Made by a program: the position numbers and the translations under genes
In this document: positions 1 to 9,526 of the stretch, in pieces
Numbering within the stretch: the first letter of the stretch is position 1
Layout: every line of letters starts with the position of its first letter
Notes under the pieces: generated by a model
The model's input: only the letters and a program-made list of their open reading frames with translations
The model's database searches: none
What the model was told of the DNA's origin: nothing
Origin: Hallella mizrahii
Lineage (GTDB): Bacteria > Bacteroidota > Bacteroidia > Bacteroidales > Bacteroidaceae
Assembly (NCBI RefSeq): GCF_009695775.1
Contig: NZ_VUNG01000006.1
Location: 1 to 64,000, forward strand
Reading direction: 5' to 3'
Length of the DNA: 64,000 bases

Positions 1-21
1 TTCTTGTGTACGAACATGATG

Positions 22-53
22 CAAAGATAGCTTGCGCCACCCAAAAATCCAAA
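22..53 (-). promoter_or_regulatory. Leftward Bacteroidetes promoter leaving the window
   Basis: On the minus strand a TTTG box (53-50) and a TATCTTTG box (29-22) lie 24 bp apart start to start, the canonical Bacteroidetes sigma spacing. Transcription would run left out of the window, so bases 1 to about 108 are probably the 5' region of a leftward gene or element. They are not part of the truncated gene to the right. Confidence 0.6.
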
Positions 54-108
54 TACAAAGTGTCACTTTATTGATTTTTAATGATTTACGGCCGTTAACG
101 GCTATTAA

Positions 109-498
109 CGTGGAAAACAGGAAAAAGTTACCACTGACTGGACAACGGTCAGCTGGACTTTCACTACTACGTTCCCACACGACCGTCTGCAGTTCTGTTT
201 CGGAAAGTTGGTGGGCTCTATCGACTTCGATGATCTCGTGCTGACAAAGGACGGATCTACGGACAATCTGGTTGCCAATGGCGATTTTGCTACTCCTTCT
301 TTGAAGGGATGGAATTCTAACTGGAATGGTCCGACCTACGCTATCGTGAAGGTTGCCTCACCAACAACTGCTATCAAGTCTATCAATACGCAAGCCAAGA
401 AGGCTCAGCAGCCGGCATACAATCTTAGCGGGCAGCGTGTCAATGAGAGCTACAAGGGTCTTGTCATTGTGGATGGCAAGAAGATGATGAGAAAGTAA
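109..498 (+). pseudogene. 5'-truncated secreted protein remnant (C-terminal domain only)
   Basis: The reading frame is open from 109, directly after an in-frame TAA at 106-108, to the TAA ending at 498. It reads as the tail of a secreted carbohydrate-active or surface protein. A beta-sandwich-like stretch (GSIDFDDLVL, then NLVANGDFATPSLKGW) resembles carbohydrate-binding modules. It is followed by a C-terminal segment (YNLSGQRV ... GLVIVDGKKM) of the kind that ends many Prevotella exported proteins and resembles a T9SS sorting tail. There is no signal peptide and no ATG start; only an internal TTG at 208 could serve. A promoter pointing the other way lies within the preceding 100 bp. The 5' part was therefore probably lost by insertion or deletion. 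Parent enzyme unknown. Confidence 0.6.
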
Positions 499-518
499 CT
501 ACGGAATGATATAAACAA

Positions 519-554
519 AAAAGCCACTGCACATCTTGTGCAGCGGTTTTTTTT
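519..554 (+). terminator. Intrinsic terminator after the truncated gene
   Basis: CTGCAC (527-532) pairs with GTGCAG (538-543), extended by CC/GG and flanked by an A-run on the left and eight T on the right. It lies about 20 bp after the stop codon. A near-copy occurs at 1000-1034. Confidence 0.75.
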
Positions 555-624
555 CTAAACGCACCATCTTCGATGGTATCGAAGGTAATTTGTAATCCTC
601 CTTATTGAAATTAATTTGTTTTGC

Positions 625-952
625 GGGGTTAGGGTGGGGATAAACCCCACCCCTACGGTGGATGACATCCACATACCCTGTTAACGTATTGGTGGGTTCG
701 TAAGGGGGGGGTATCGAAGCTGCTGAAAAAGTCCTGACTACTATCAATTGGAAAGCAAAGTGCTTTGGGGTGGTTCATGTCCCTTTCAGGGACATGATAC
801 GGAGAAAAAAATTAGTTACTTGCAATCTGTAACATGTGAGAGACTTTTTCAGCAGCTTCGATAACCCCCACCCCTACGGTGGATGACATCCACATACCTT
901 GTTAACGTATTGGTGGGTTCGTAGGGGTGGGGTTTATCCCCACCCTAACCCC
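625..952. repeat. Composite of MITE-like inverted-repeat elements
   Basis: The outer ends are 32-bp perfect inverted repeats (625-656 and 921-952, beginning GGGGTTAGGG). Each end is itself partly palindromic. An inner core (GGTGGATGACATCCACATAC ... GTATTGGTGGGTTC) is present twice in direct orientation, about 657-700 and 878-920. Between the cores lies a second, unrelated inverted-repeat element (712-863). The sequence has no coding potential. Related palindromes occur at 7851-7883 and 23309-23430, so this is a dispersed family in this genome. Confidence 0.75.
712..863. mobile_element. 152-bp non-autonomous element with 22-bp perfect terminal inverted repeats
   Basis: The termini 712-733 and 842-863 are perfect 22-bp inverted repeats (TATCGAAGCTGCTG ... 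AAGTC). Both outermost dinucleotides are TA, which would fit a TA target duplication of the IS630/Tc1-mariner type, although TA could also belong to the repeat. The interior contains a 10-bp stem with a 3-nt loop (775-797; TCATGTCCCT) and no ORF. It sits between the two cores of the larger palindromic repeat, so it appears nested. No matching transposase is visible in the window. Confidence 0.65.
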
Positions 953-999
953 CGGCATGGTAATTAACGCTTTGACTCCGAAAAAGTGACGAAAACAGG

Positions 1000-1034
1000 A
1001 AAAAACCGTTGCACATCAGGTGCAGCGGCTTTTT
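1000..1034 (-). terminator. Terminator of the M6 protease gene
   Basis: The hairpin 1006-1028 (CCGTTGCAC / GTGCAGCGG) is flanked by A-runs on the plus strand, giving U-runs in either direction. It lies about 32 bp beyond the stop codon of the leftward M6 protease gene. Confidence 0.75.
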
Positions 1035-1065
1035 TAATCTTGCACAGCGGTCTCTTGTATGGTCG

Positions 1066-2757
1066 TTATTTCACGATTTTCTTACCACCTATTATATATA
1101 TACCATGTGGCAGGGCGTTGAAGTCCTGACCGACATAGCGGCCGTCGAGCGTATAGATGCGCTTTGTTGCTGCTCCCGTATGCGCTATGCCCTTGATGCC
1201 TGTCGTGGTGTCGTGAACATAGTTAAAGGAGACAATACCCGTAGAGCTGTCGTAGGTGATGTTGCGGAGAGCCTTGTTGGTATTTTCGTAACCGCTGTTT
1301 CCAGTCTTATACCAGTGCCAGTTGGGACGGTAATGATCGTCGCTAAGCTCTGTGACGTTCAGCGTCTGTAAGCGGCTAAATGTGCCGGGGAAGAGATCAC
1401 CACGCAGTAGCTCTATATAGTATGATTCTTTTTTCCCGTTTATTTCTACATTTCCTCCATTTTCTTTTAAGTCAGCTGATGCGCACAGGCTGTCAGCCGG
1501 TACGATCGCCATGCCTGGATAGCCTTCGATGTCATTGAGTCTGGTACCCATGTAGATGGTTCCGTTTGATGGCTCGTTGACGTGGTAGACCATCAGTCCT
1601 TCAGCATATTGATGTGTACTCCAACCTTTTTTCTGGATACTCTCCAGCATGAAGTACTCGTTACTGTTGTTTGGGTTGACAATCTTATAGGCAGTGCCAC
1701 CCTGCTCTGTGGATGTAGACATCGTCACAGATTGACTCTGGTCGAGTGTCTGAATGTCTACCTGCCATCCCAACTGCTCTTTCTCCCATGCTGTGTAAGG
1801 GGTCGGGCAGCAGCCGCCTTTGTAGGTATATTCGCCGCCATCCATCAAATCCCAATACTCCATATTCTGGTTGTTCTTAGCATAACCGGAAGATGTGCCA
1901 ACAGAAGGGTAGATATCAGGGAGACCCAAAGCGTGGCTGAACTCATGACAAGAGACTCCTACGCCGGCAATCATTGCAGAGTCTTCTGATGCTTTCAATC
2001 CACTGAGTTCACTGGCCATGCTGTACCAACGTATACGTTTGCTTACCAGTTTGTTTCCGCTTGCACTTCCTGTCTTAGCCCAAACCGTAGTGTTGGCACC
2101 ACCGATGTTCTGTCCCAGTCCGGCATAGATGATATAAATACAATCTACGGTCGTGCCATCTTTACAGAACACCGTCGCATCTTTGATAGCCTCGTCGGAT
2201 GCCTGGAGCTTATTGATAGCATCGTTGATGAGTTCATTGGGTTTTTCATCGCTTCCATTATTGCTGGTTCCTCCATAATAGGTTTCGTTCTTATCTAAGG
2301 TGACGGGGCCGTAGACTTTAAAAACGGGATTGAACGCTTTGCTGCTCATGGCTTGGAAGTACTGAGATACGGAACCATAGTTATACTGGTTGCCGTTTCC
2401 AAGATTCGCCTGCGTGGTTCCGTTGAAGAACTGCTCAAAGGCTTTTTGGGGTTTGTTGACGGAGAACTTCTGATCTTTGAACTCGACAAGGATGACAGGA
2501 ATATTGATGGTACCTGTGTGAGGGACATAATTTGGCGACGTGCTCACAGCACGCGTCTGTCCATTCTTGCTGTTGCTGAGGCTTTCCATGTAAGTGCCGC
2601 ACCGCTTCCGGGCGATGCTCTCAGCTTCGGGTGAGCCGAATACTGGCATGTCCATCAGGTTGCCATTCTTGTCAACAACCTTGGGAAGTTGCTGCTGTGC
2701 CATTCCTTGCACCGTCCACAGGCTGACAGCTGTCATTGAAAGCAGAAGTTTCTTCAT
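1066..2757 (-). CDS. M6 family secreted metalloprotease with C-terminal T9SS-like tail
   Basis: This is a 563-aa exported zinc protease of the M6 (immune inhibitor A-like) family. Residues 1-20 form a Sec signal peptide ending at an A/QQQ site. The zinc site HEFSHALGLPD is at 271-281: H271 and H275 are ligands, E272 is catalytic and D281 is the third ligand of the HExxHxxGxxD type. The C-terminal 30 residues (IYTLDGRYVG ... GIYIIGGKKIVK) resemble a type A T9SS sorting tail, so the protein is probably exported to the cell surface or medium. It is monocistronic, with its own promoter and terminator. Likely role: degradation of extracellular protein, with substrate unknown. Confidence 0.88.
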   Translation of the reverse strand: MKKLLLSMTAVSLWTVQGMAQQQLPKVVDKNGNLMDMPVFGSPEAESIARKRCGTYMESLSNSKNGQTRAVSTSPNYVPHTGTINIPVILVEFKDQKFSVNKPQKAFEQFFNGTTQANLGNGNQYNYGSVSQYFQAMSSKAFNPVFKVYGPVTLDKNETYYGGTSNNGSDEKPNELINDAINKLQASDEAIKDATVFCKDGTTVDCIYIIYAGLGQNIGGANTTVWAKTGSASGNKLVSKRIRWYSMASELSGLKASEDSAMIAGVGVSCHEFSHALGLPDIYPSVGTSSGYAKNNQNMEYWDLMDGGEYTYKGGCCPTPYTAWEKEQLGWQVDIQTLDQSQSVTMSTSTEQGGTAYKIVNPNNSNEYFMLESIQKKGWSTHQYAEGLMVYHVNEPSNGTIYMGTRLNDIEGYPGMAIVPADSLCASADLKENGGNVEINGKKESYYIELLRGDLFPGTFSRLQTLNVTELSDDHYRPNWHWYKTGNSGYENTNKALRNITYDSSTGIVSFNYVHDTTTGIKGIAHTGAATKRIYTLDGRYVGQDFNALPHGIYIIGGKKIVK

Positions 2758-2785
2758 TATCCTTGTCTTTTTTCAATTTCAATTG

Positions 2786-2817
2786 CAAAGTTAATTCTTT
2801 TTTCTTGTAGCGTCAAA
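2786..2817 (-). promoter_or_regulatory. Promoter of the M6 protease gene
   Basis: Minus-strand TTTG (2817-2814) and TAACTTTG (2793-2786) lie 24 bp apart start to start, with the -7 box about 30 bp before the ATG at 2757. This is a canonical Bacteroidetes promoter. Confidence 0.8.
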
Positions 2818-2841
2818 TTTTTGCTAAGTTTTTATGTATGA

Positions 2842-4890
<2,049 letters not shown>

Positions 4891-4895
4891 CGCAC

Positions 4896-5366
4896 TTATT
4901 CGTGGTGGTAAGGCTCACCTTTGATGATCGTACAAGCCCGATAAAGCTGTTCGACAAAGATGAGTCTTACCATCTGATGACTGAAAGTCAACCGCGAAAG
5001 CGATATCTTGTCATTGGCGCGTGCGTATACTTCCGGTGAGAATCCATACGGACCACCGATGATGAATACCAGCCGTCGGGCTGTGTTCTGCTTGTGCAGC
5101 AACCAGTCGGCGAGTTCTATGGAGCGGAATTCCTTGCCATGCTCGTCAAGGAGCACCACTGTGTCGCTGTTTTGCAACTCTTGCAGGATCAGTTGGCCTT
5201 CCTTTTCTTTTTGTTGTGCCTCGGTGAGACTCTTGGTGTTTTTCAGTTCCGGAATGGTGCGGATCTCAAAAGGCATGTAGTGTGCGATGCGCTCAGTGTA
5301 GTCATTGATGCCCGCAATGAAATGTTTGTTTTGTGTCTTGCCGACGAGGATAAGGATGGTCTTCAT
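4896..5366 (-). CDS. rlmH: 23S rRNA pseudouridine(1915)-N3-methyltransferase RlmH
   Basis: This 156-aa SPOUT-class methyltransferase is full length for the family. It methylates pseudouridine 1915 in helix 69 of 23S rRNA on assembled ribosomes. The knotted SAM-binding core is seen in FIIGGPYGFSPEV (about 100-112), followed by the conserved SLSRLTFSHQMVRLIFVEQL segment and the terminal GEPYHHE (Y/H tail) that contacts substrate. It starts 2 bp after the stop of the DUF4491 gene, so the two are cotranscribed leftward. Confidence 0.95.
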   Translation of the reverse strand: MKTILILVGKTQNKHFIAGINDYTERIAHYMPFEIRTIPELKNTKSLTEAQQKEKEGQLILQELQNSDTVVLLDEHGKEFRSIELADWLLHKQNTARRLVFIIGGPYGFSPEVYARANDKISLSRLTFSHQMVRLIFVEQLYRACTIIKGEPYHHE

Positions 5367-5368
5367 GG

Positions 5369-5761
5369 TTATTCTCCTTTAGTGAGTGAAGCATCTTTGT
5401 CGCAGGAATCATTCTTTTCGAGGGTTGACTGATGCGCCTTGTCGTGCGTATCTTGCTCTTTGAGGCTTGAATATTGTGCCTTGCGTTTGGGATTCATGGG
5501 AAACCAGCCTTTCTCCACTCTTTTCTTTTGTTCAAAGAGTTCGCCGATCGACCACAGCAGACTGGCGCCAGTGACACCGACAATGGCTGAGAGTATGGTG
5601 TCGGCAATGCACAATGACGCGCCAATACATGCCAAACCGGCAATAAGAAACAGCCACCAGGGACGTGTGCCCCAATGGTATTCAGTCTTGATGACAACGG
5701 GATGGAAGACACCTATTATAATAAAGGTGCTGATAGCGAGAAGTAGTCCAGTGAAATGCAT
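5369..5761 (-). CDS. DUF4491 family membrane protein
   Basis: This is a 130-aa small integral membrane protein of the Bacteroidetes DUF4491 family, function unknown. Three hydrophobic helices are visible (about 3-22, 35-53 and 57-73). They are followed by a polar tail starting EQKKRVEKGWFPMNPKRK and a low-complexity, charged extension rich in D, K and H. It is the first gene of a two-gene unit with rlmH. A TAAATTTG -7-like box lies on the minus strand at 5786-5779, about 20 bp before the ATG. Confidence 0.8.
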   Translation of the reverse strand: MHFTGLLLAISTFIIIGVFHPVVIKTEYHWGTRPWWLFLIAGLACIGASLCIADTILSAIVGVTGASLLWSIGELFEQKKRVEKGWFPMNPKRKAQYSSLKEQDTHDKAHQSTLEKNDSCDKDASLTKGE

Positions 5762-5876
5762 TCCTTTTTGTTTTGGTACAAATTTACAAATTTTTATCTG
5801 TAACGTGGCGTGTTTATCGCAAATATTTGCTATCTTTGCCCATAGAACTAATTATTTCTAACAAAGATATCATATC

Positions 5877-7631
5877 ATGGAAAACAACGCAGCGCTCATA
5901 GCCCAATGTGAGGCTAAGGCAAAGGCATGGCTCTCGCCTTCGTTTGACGAGCAGACACGCAATGAAGTTCAGGCAATGCTTGACAATCCTGACAAGACAC
6001 AACTCATAGAAAGCTTCTATAAAGACTTGGAGTTTGGTACCGGCGGACTGCGTGGTATCATGGGACCTGGCACCAACCGCATGAACATCTATGTTGTCGG
6101 TATGGCCACCCAAGGCTTTGCCAACTATCTGAAAAAGAACTTCAAGGATCGTGAACAGATCTCAGTGGTGGTCTGCCACGACTGCCGCAACAACAGTCGC
6201 CTGTATGCCGAGACAGTAGCAAACATCTTCTCTGCCAATGGCATCAAGGCTTATATCTTCGACGACCTGCGCCCAACGCCTGAGTGTTCCTTCGCTATCC
6301 GCTATCTAAAGGCCCAGGCCGGTGTGAATATCACGGCCAGCCATAACCCACGAGAGTACAACGGCTACAAGGCTTATTGGGAGGATGGCGCTCAGGTGCT
6401 GGCTCCTCACGACAAAGGTATTATCGACGAGGTGAACAAGGTGACAATCGATGACGTGAAGTTCCAACCCAACAAAGATCTCATTCAGATCATTGGCGAG
6501 GACATCGACGAGCCTTATCTGCGTCAGATCCGCACGATCTCTATCGACCGTGAGGTGATCCGTCGTCAGCACGATCTGAAGATCGTCTACACTCCGCTCC
6601 ACGGTGCTGGTCGCGTGATGATTCCGCGTTCGCTGGCTTATTGGGGTTTTGACAATGTACACTGCGTTCCTGAGCAGATGATCAAGGACGGAAACTTCCC
6701 AACCGTCGACCGTCCAAACCCAGAGTTCGCCGAGGCGTTGACGCTCGGACTGCGTGACGCTAAAAAGCTCGATGCTGATATTCTCATGGCCTCTGACCCG
6801 GATGCAGACCGCGTCGGTATGGCTTGCAAGAACGATAAGGGTGAGTGGGTGCTGATCAACGGCAACCAGACCTGTCTGATCTTCTTGTGGTATATCATCA
6901 CGAACCGCAAGGCTAAGGGCTTGCTCAAGCCGACGGACTTCATCGTGAAGACAATCGTTACGACAGAGGTGATCCGCAAGATCGCTGCAAAGCAAAACAT
7001 CGAGATGCGTGACTGCTACACGGGCTTTAAGTGGATTGCCCGCGAGATTGCACTCTCAGAAGGCAAACAGCAGTATATCGGCGGCGGTGAGGAGAGCTAC
7101 GGCTTCCTTGCTGAGGACTTCGTGCGCGATAAGGACGCTGTGTCTGCTTGCTCGCTGCTGGCAGAGATCTGCGCTTATGCCAAGGATCAGGGCAAGACGC
7201 TCTACGACATCCTCATGGGCATCTATCTCGAATATGGCTTCTCTAAGGAGTTCACCGTAAATGTGGAGCGTCCCGGAAAGAGTGGTGCTGAGGAGATCCA
7301 GAAGATGATGAGTGACTTCCGCGCTAACCCGCCGAAGGAGCTCGGTGGCTCTAAGGTAGTGCTGTGGAAGGACTATAAGACGTTGAAGGCTACTGCTGCT
7401 GATGGTAAGGTTACTGACCTTGTCATGCCGGAGGCCAGCAATGTGCTGCAGTGGTTCTGCGACGACGACACCAAAGTGAGTGTTCGTCCATCGGGAACAG
7501 AGCCTAAGATCAAGTTCTACATAGAGGTGAAGGATACTATGACGGATGCTTCACAGTATGAGGAACTGGACAAGAAAGGCATGAAGAAGATCGAGGCTAT
7601 CAAGAAGAGCCTTGGTCTTGACAAGGACTAA
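5877..7631 (+). CDS. Phospho-sugar mutase (phosphoglucomutase/phosphomannomutase family)
   Basis: This 584-aa alpha-D-phosphohexomutase interconverts hexose 1- and 6-phosphates, feeding glycogen, LPS and nucleotide-sugar synthesis. The phosphoserine loop is TASHNP with S155. The metal-binding loop is SDPDADR (306-312). The sugar-specificity loop is GGGEESYG and the C-terminal phosphate loop is VRPSGTEPKIKFYIE. The length and N-terminus match the PgcA-type enzymes of Bacteroidetes and Firmicutes rather than the shorter ManB or GlmM. The -7 box TATCTTTG is at 5831-5838. An intrinsic terminator follows at 7657. Glucose versus mannose specificity cannot be read from the sequence. Confidence 0.92.
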   Translation: MENNAALIAQCEAKAKAWLSPSFDEQTRNEVQAMLDNPDKTQLIESFYKDLEFGTGGLRGIMGPGTNRMNIYVVGMATQGFANYLKKNFKDREQISVVVCHDCRNNSRLYAETVANIFSANGIKAYIFDDLRPTPECSFAIRYLKAQAGVNITASHNPREYNGYKAYWEDGAQVLAPHDKGIIDEVNKVTIDDVKFQPNKDLIQIIGEDIDEPYLRQIRTISIDREVIRRQHDLKIVYTPLHGAGRVMIPRSLAYWGFDNVHCVPEQMIKDGNFPTVDRPNPEFAEALTLGLRDAKKLDADILMASDPDADRVGMACKNDKGEWVLINGNQTCLIFLWYIITNRKAKGLLKPTDFIVKTIVTTEVIRKIAAKQNIEMRDCYTGFKWIAREIALSEGKQQYIGGGEESYGFLAEDFVRDKDAVSACSLLAEICAYAKDQGKTLYDILMGIYLEYGFSKEFTVNVERPGKSGAEEIQKMMSDFRANPPKELGGSKVVLWKDYKTLKATAADGKVTDLVMPEASNVLQWFCDDDTKVSVRPSGTEPKIKFYIEVKDTMTDASQYEELDKKGMKKIEAIKKSLGLDKD

Positions 7632-7656
7632 GTATATTGCTTAGCTAACTCTAATT

Positions 7657-7690
7657 CCCCTTGCTGCTGATGTGTGGCAAGGGGATTTTT
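7657..7690 (+). terminator. Terminator of the phosphohexomutase gene
   Basis: CCCCTTGC (7657-7664) and GCAAGGGG (7677-7684) form a perfect 8-bp stem followed by a T-run, 25 bp after the stop codon. Confidence 0.85.
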
Positions 7691-8138
7691 GTTGCGTGCT
7701 TGCTTTTGGTTTGACCGTTATTGTCATGTCCTATGTTTGTTGGGTATACTGACAATAATGGGCAGGGAATGCAATCTTTTTCTGCTTTCGTCATTGGGAC
7801 ACCCGAGTTCCAAGATTGGTGACTATATCGGTCCACTCATATGTTTTGCGGGGTTAGGGCGGGGTTCATCCCCGCCCTAACCCTCTTGTCTGTAATATTC
7901 TCACACCGAGAACACAGAGATCTCTACCCGTGAGAATGTTCACACAGATTCCACTCTCCACAGATCTTAACAGTCTCTCTGTGCTCTCCGTATTCTCTGT
8001 GTGAGATAAATCCAGTGCATTCATGCTTCGTTAATCTGTAATCTGTTAAATCTGTGTGAAAAAATCCTCCGTAACAAACAAAATCAATAATCCTGATGAG
8101 ATCTGGACTATATATATGTTTTGTCCTTCTTAATGTCT
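7691..8138. other. Non-coding stretch with a palindrome and degenerate repeats
   Basis: No gene is supported here. A perfect 14-bp inverted repeat with a 5-nt loop (7851-7864 / 7870-7883, GGGTTAGGGCGGGG) belongs to the same family as the elements at 625-952 and 23309-23430. Bases 7890-8060 are a degenerate mixture of CTGTGTGAG, GAGAATGTTCACACAGAT and similar words. A related tract is at about 54280-54400, so this is a dispersed intergenic repeat. Confidence 0.55.
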
Positions 8139-8618
8139 TTATTGCGGATACACCATATTGGCATTTGTCATCTTCATGAGCACCTCGTCGAGGAACTTGC
8201 GTGCCTCCCATCGTGCCATCGGCAGGTCGTGGAGCAGGTAATTGCCGCAGTCGCGTGGTGCGGCCCCGGGGATTTCTCCTTCGAAGTCGGCGATGAAGCG
8301 GAAGGTGCGCTGCATGAGCGGCACGATGTCCTTAGGCTCGAGGTCACCGCGGAGCAAGAGATAGTTGCCCGTTAGGCAGCCCATCGGTCCCCAGTAGATC
8401 ACGCGGTCCTTCCACTCCTCATCGTTTCTGAGGAAGGTGGCGGCGAGATGCTCGATAGTGTGCAGGGCACCGGCGTGGACAACGGGCTCGCGGTTGGGTT
8501 CTTTCATGCGTATGTCGAAGGTGGTGACCACCTCGTTGCCCACCTCGTCCTTGCGCGAGACGTAGATGCCGCGCAGGAGCTTTTCGTGGTTGATGGTAAA
8601 GGATGGAATCTTATTCAT
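8139..8618 (-). CDS. luxS: S-ribosylhomocysteine lyase LuxS
   Basis: This 159-aa metalloenzyme cleaves S-ribosylhomocysteine to homocysteine and DPD, the precursor of autoinducer-2. The zinc ligands H53 and H57 lie in HTIEHL with catalytic E56. C81 in GPMGC is the general acid/base cysteine, and the third metal ligand cysteine lies in the C-terminal half. The gene is cytoplasmic and full length. It lies 14 bp downstream of pfs on the same strand, so the two consecutive steps of the activated methyl cycle are encoded as one operon. Confidence 0.96.
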   Translation of the reverse strand: MNKIPSFTINHEKLLRGIYVSRKDEVGNEVVTTFDIRMKEPNREPVVHAGALHTIEHLAATFLRNDEEWKDRVIYWGPMGCLTGNYLLLRGDLEPKDIVPLMQRTFRFIADFEGEIPGAAPRDCGNYLLHDLPMARWEARKFLDEVLMKMTNANMVYPQ

Positions 8619-8632
8619 GTGTTTTTGTGTGT

Positions 8633-9352
8633 TTATGCTTTTGTCGTATCATTGCAGTCGGCGAGTTTTTTGAGAAAGTCGCGTGTCATCTCGAAGCTGC
8701 CCTCAGCCATGCGGTTCCAGAAATCGAAGTACTGCGAGGCATTGGTGTCCTTGAGCGGCACGTCGCTGATGATGCGGAACGAGATGAAAGGTGTCTTGTA
8801 GATGAAGCAAGTCTGAGCGATGGCACAGCTCTCCATGTCCACGGCAGTGGCATTGGGGAAGTGCTTCATGATGGCCTGCATCTTTTCGCGCTTGTCGACA
8901 AACCAGTCGCCGCTGACGGTGAGCCCCTTGACGACCTTGGTGCCCTCCGCCATCTTGATGCTCAAGGCGGTGTCTACGAGATCCTTGGGAGCCTTGAAGC
9001 TGGTGGGCATACCCATGACCTGACCGTAGGTGACGTCGTTGCCGCAGTAGACATCGTGGTAGACACATTCCGAGGCCACGACCACGTCGAGTGGGTTGAG
9101 CGCAACATCTGCACCGCCGGCGCAGCCCGTGGAGATGACTAAGTCAGGCGCGTAGTTGTCGATCATCTCCACGGCACCAATGGCAGCATTGACTTTGCCA
9201 ATGCCACACTGTTGCATGATGATCTCGGTCTGACCAATATATCCCCGGATGAAATCCTTGTGATGATGACGCTCGGTCTGCGTCTCGTCGAGCAATGTCT
9301 TGAGTTGCGTGAACTCCTTGTCCATTGCGACAATGATGCCAATCTTTTTCAC
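8633..9352 (-). CDS. mtnN: 5'-methylthioadenosine/S-adenosylhomocysteine nucleosidase
   Basis: This 239-aa nucleosidase (Pfs/MTAN) removes adenine from SAH and MTA, yielding the LuxS substrate. The N-terminus KKIGIIVAMDKEF, the STGCAGG loop and the AVDMESCAIAQ catalytic region are typical. I place the start at the GTG at 9352. The longer frame begins with a TTG at 9418 that lies inside the apparent -7 promoter box (9424-9417), so it cannot be translated from that transcript. It forms an operon with luxS. Confidence 0.93.
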   Translation of the reverse strand: MKKIGIIVAMDKEFTQLKTLLDETQTERHHHKDFIRGYIGQTEIIMQQCGIGKVNAAIGAVEMIDNYAPDLVISTGCAGGADVALNPLDVVVASECVYHDVYCGNDVTYGQVMGMPTSFKAPKDLVDTALSIKMAEGTKVVKGLTVSGDWFVDKREKMQAIMKHFPNATAVDMESCAIAQTCFIYKTPFISFRIISDVPLKDTNASQYFDFWNRMAEGSFEMTRDFLKKLADCNDTTKA

Positions 9353-9416
9353 TTGTCGATGATTTTTGTTAGTCTCTGCGCTTGCAATATCGTGGGCGGG
9401 GGCAGAAATGCTGTGC

Positions 9417-9424
9417 AAAGTTAC
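9417..9424 (-). promoter_or_regulatory. -7 box of the pfs-luxS operon
   Basis: Minus-strand TAACTTTG lies 65 bp before the GTG start of pfs. It excludes the upstream TTG as a start. A divergent TAACTTTG at 9486-9493 serves the YfhO gene, so the 110-bp gap is a divergent promoter region. Confidence 0.65.
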
Positions 9425-9485
9425 AAAAAAAAGGTATTATCACCACTTTTAACGCCTGCTTTTTAACTATCAGCGAAAAAATATG

Positions 9486-9493
9486 TAACTTTG
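9486..9493 (+). promoter_or_regulatory. -7 box of the YfhO-like gene
   Basis: TAACTTTG lies 33 bp before the ATG at 9527, with a weak TTTA -33 match at 9462. Confidence 0.6.
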
Positions 9494-9526
9494 CCCATAG
9501 AATAAACGTTTATAGAATATTATGTT

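Noticed and set aside
7924..8211. 95-codon minus-strand ORF left of luxS
   Set aside because: Runs through the degenerate CTGTGTGAG repeat tract and into luxS in another frame.
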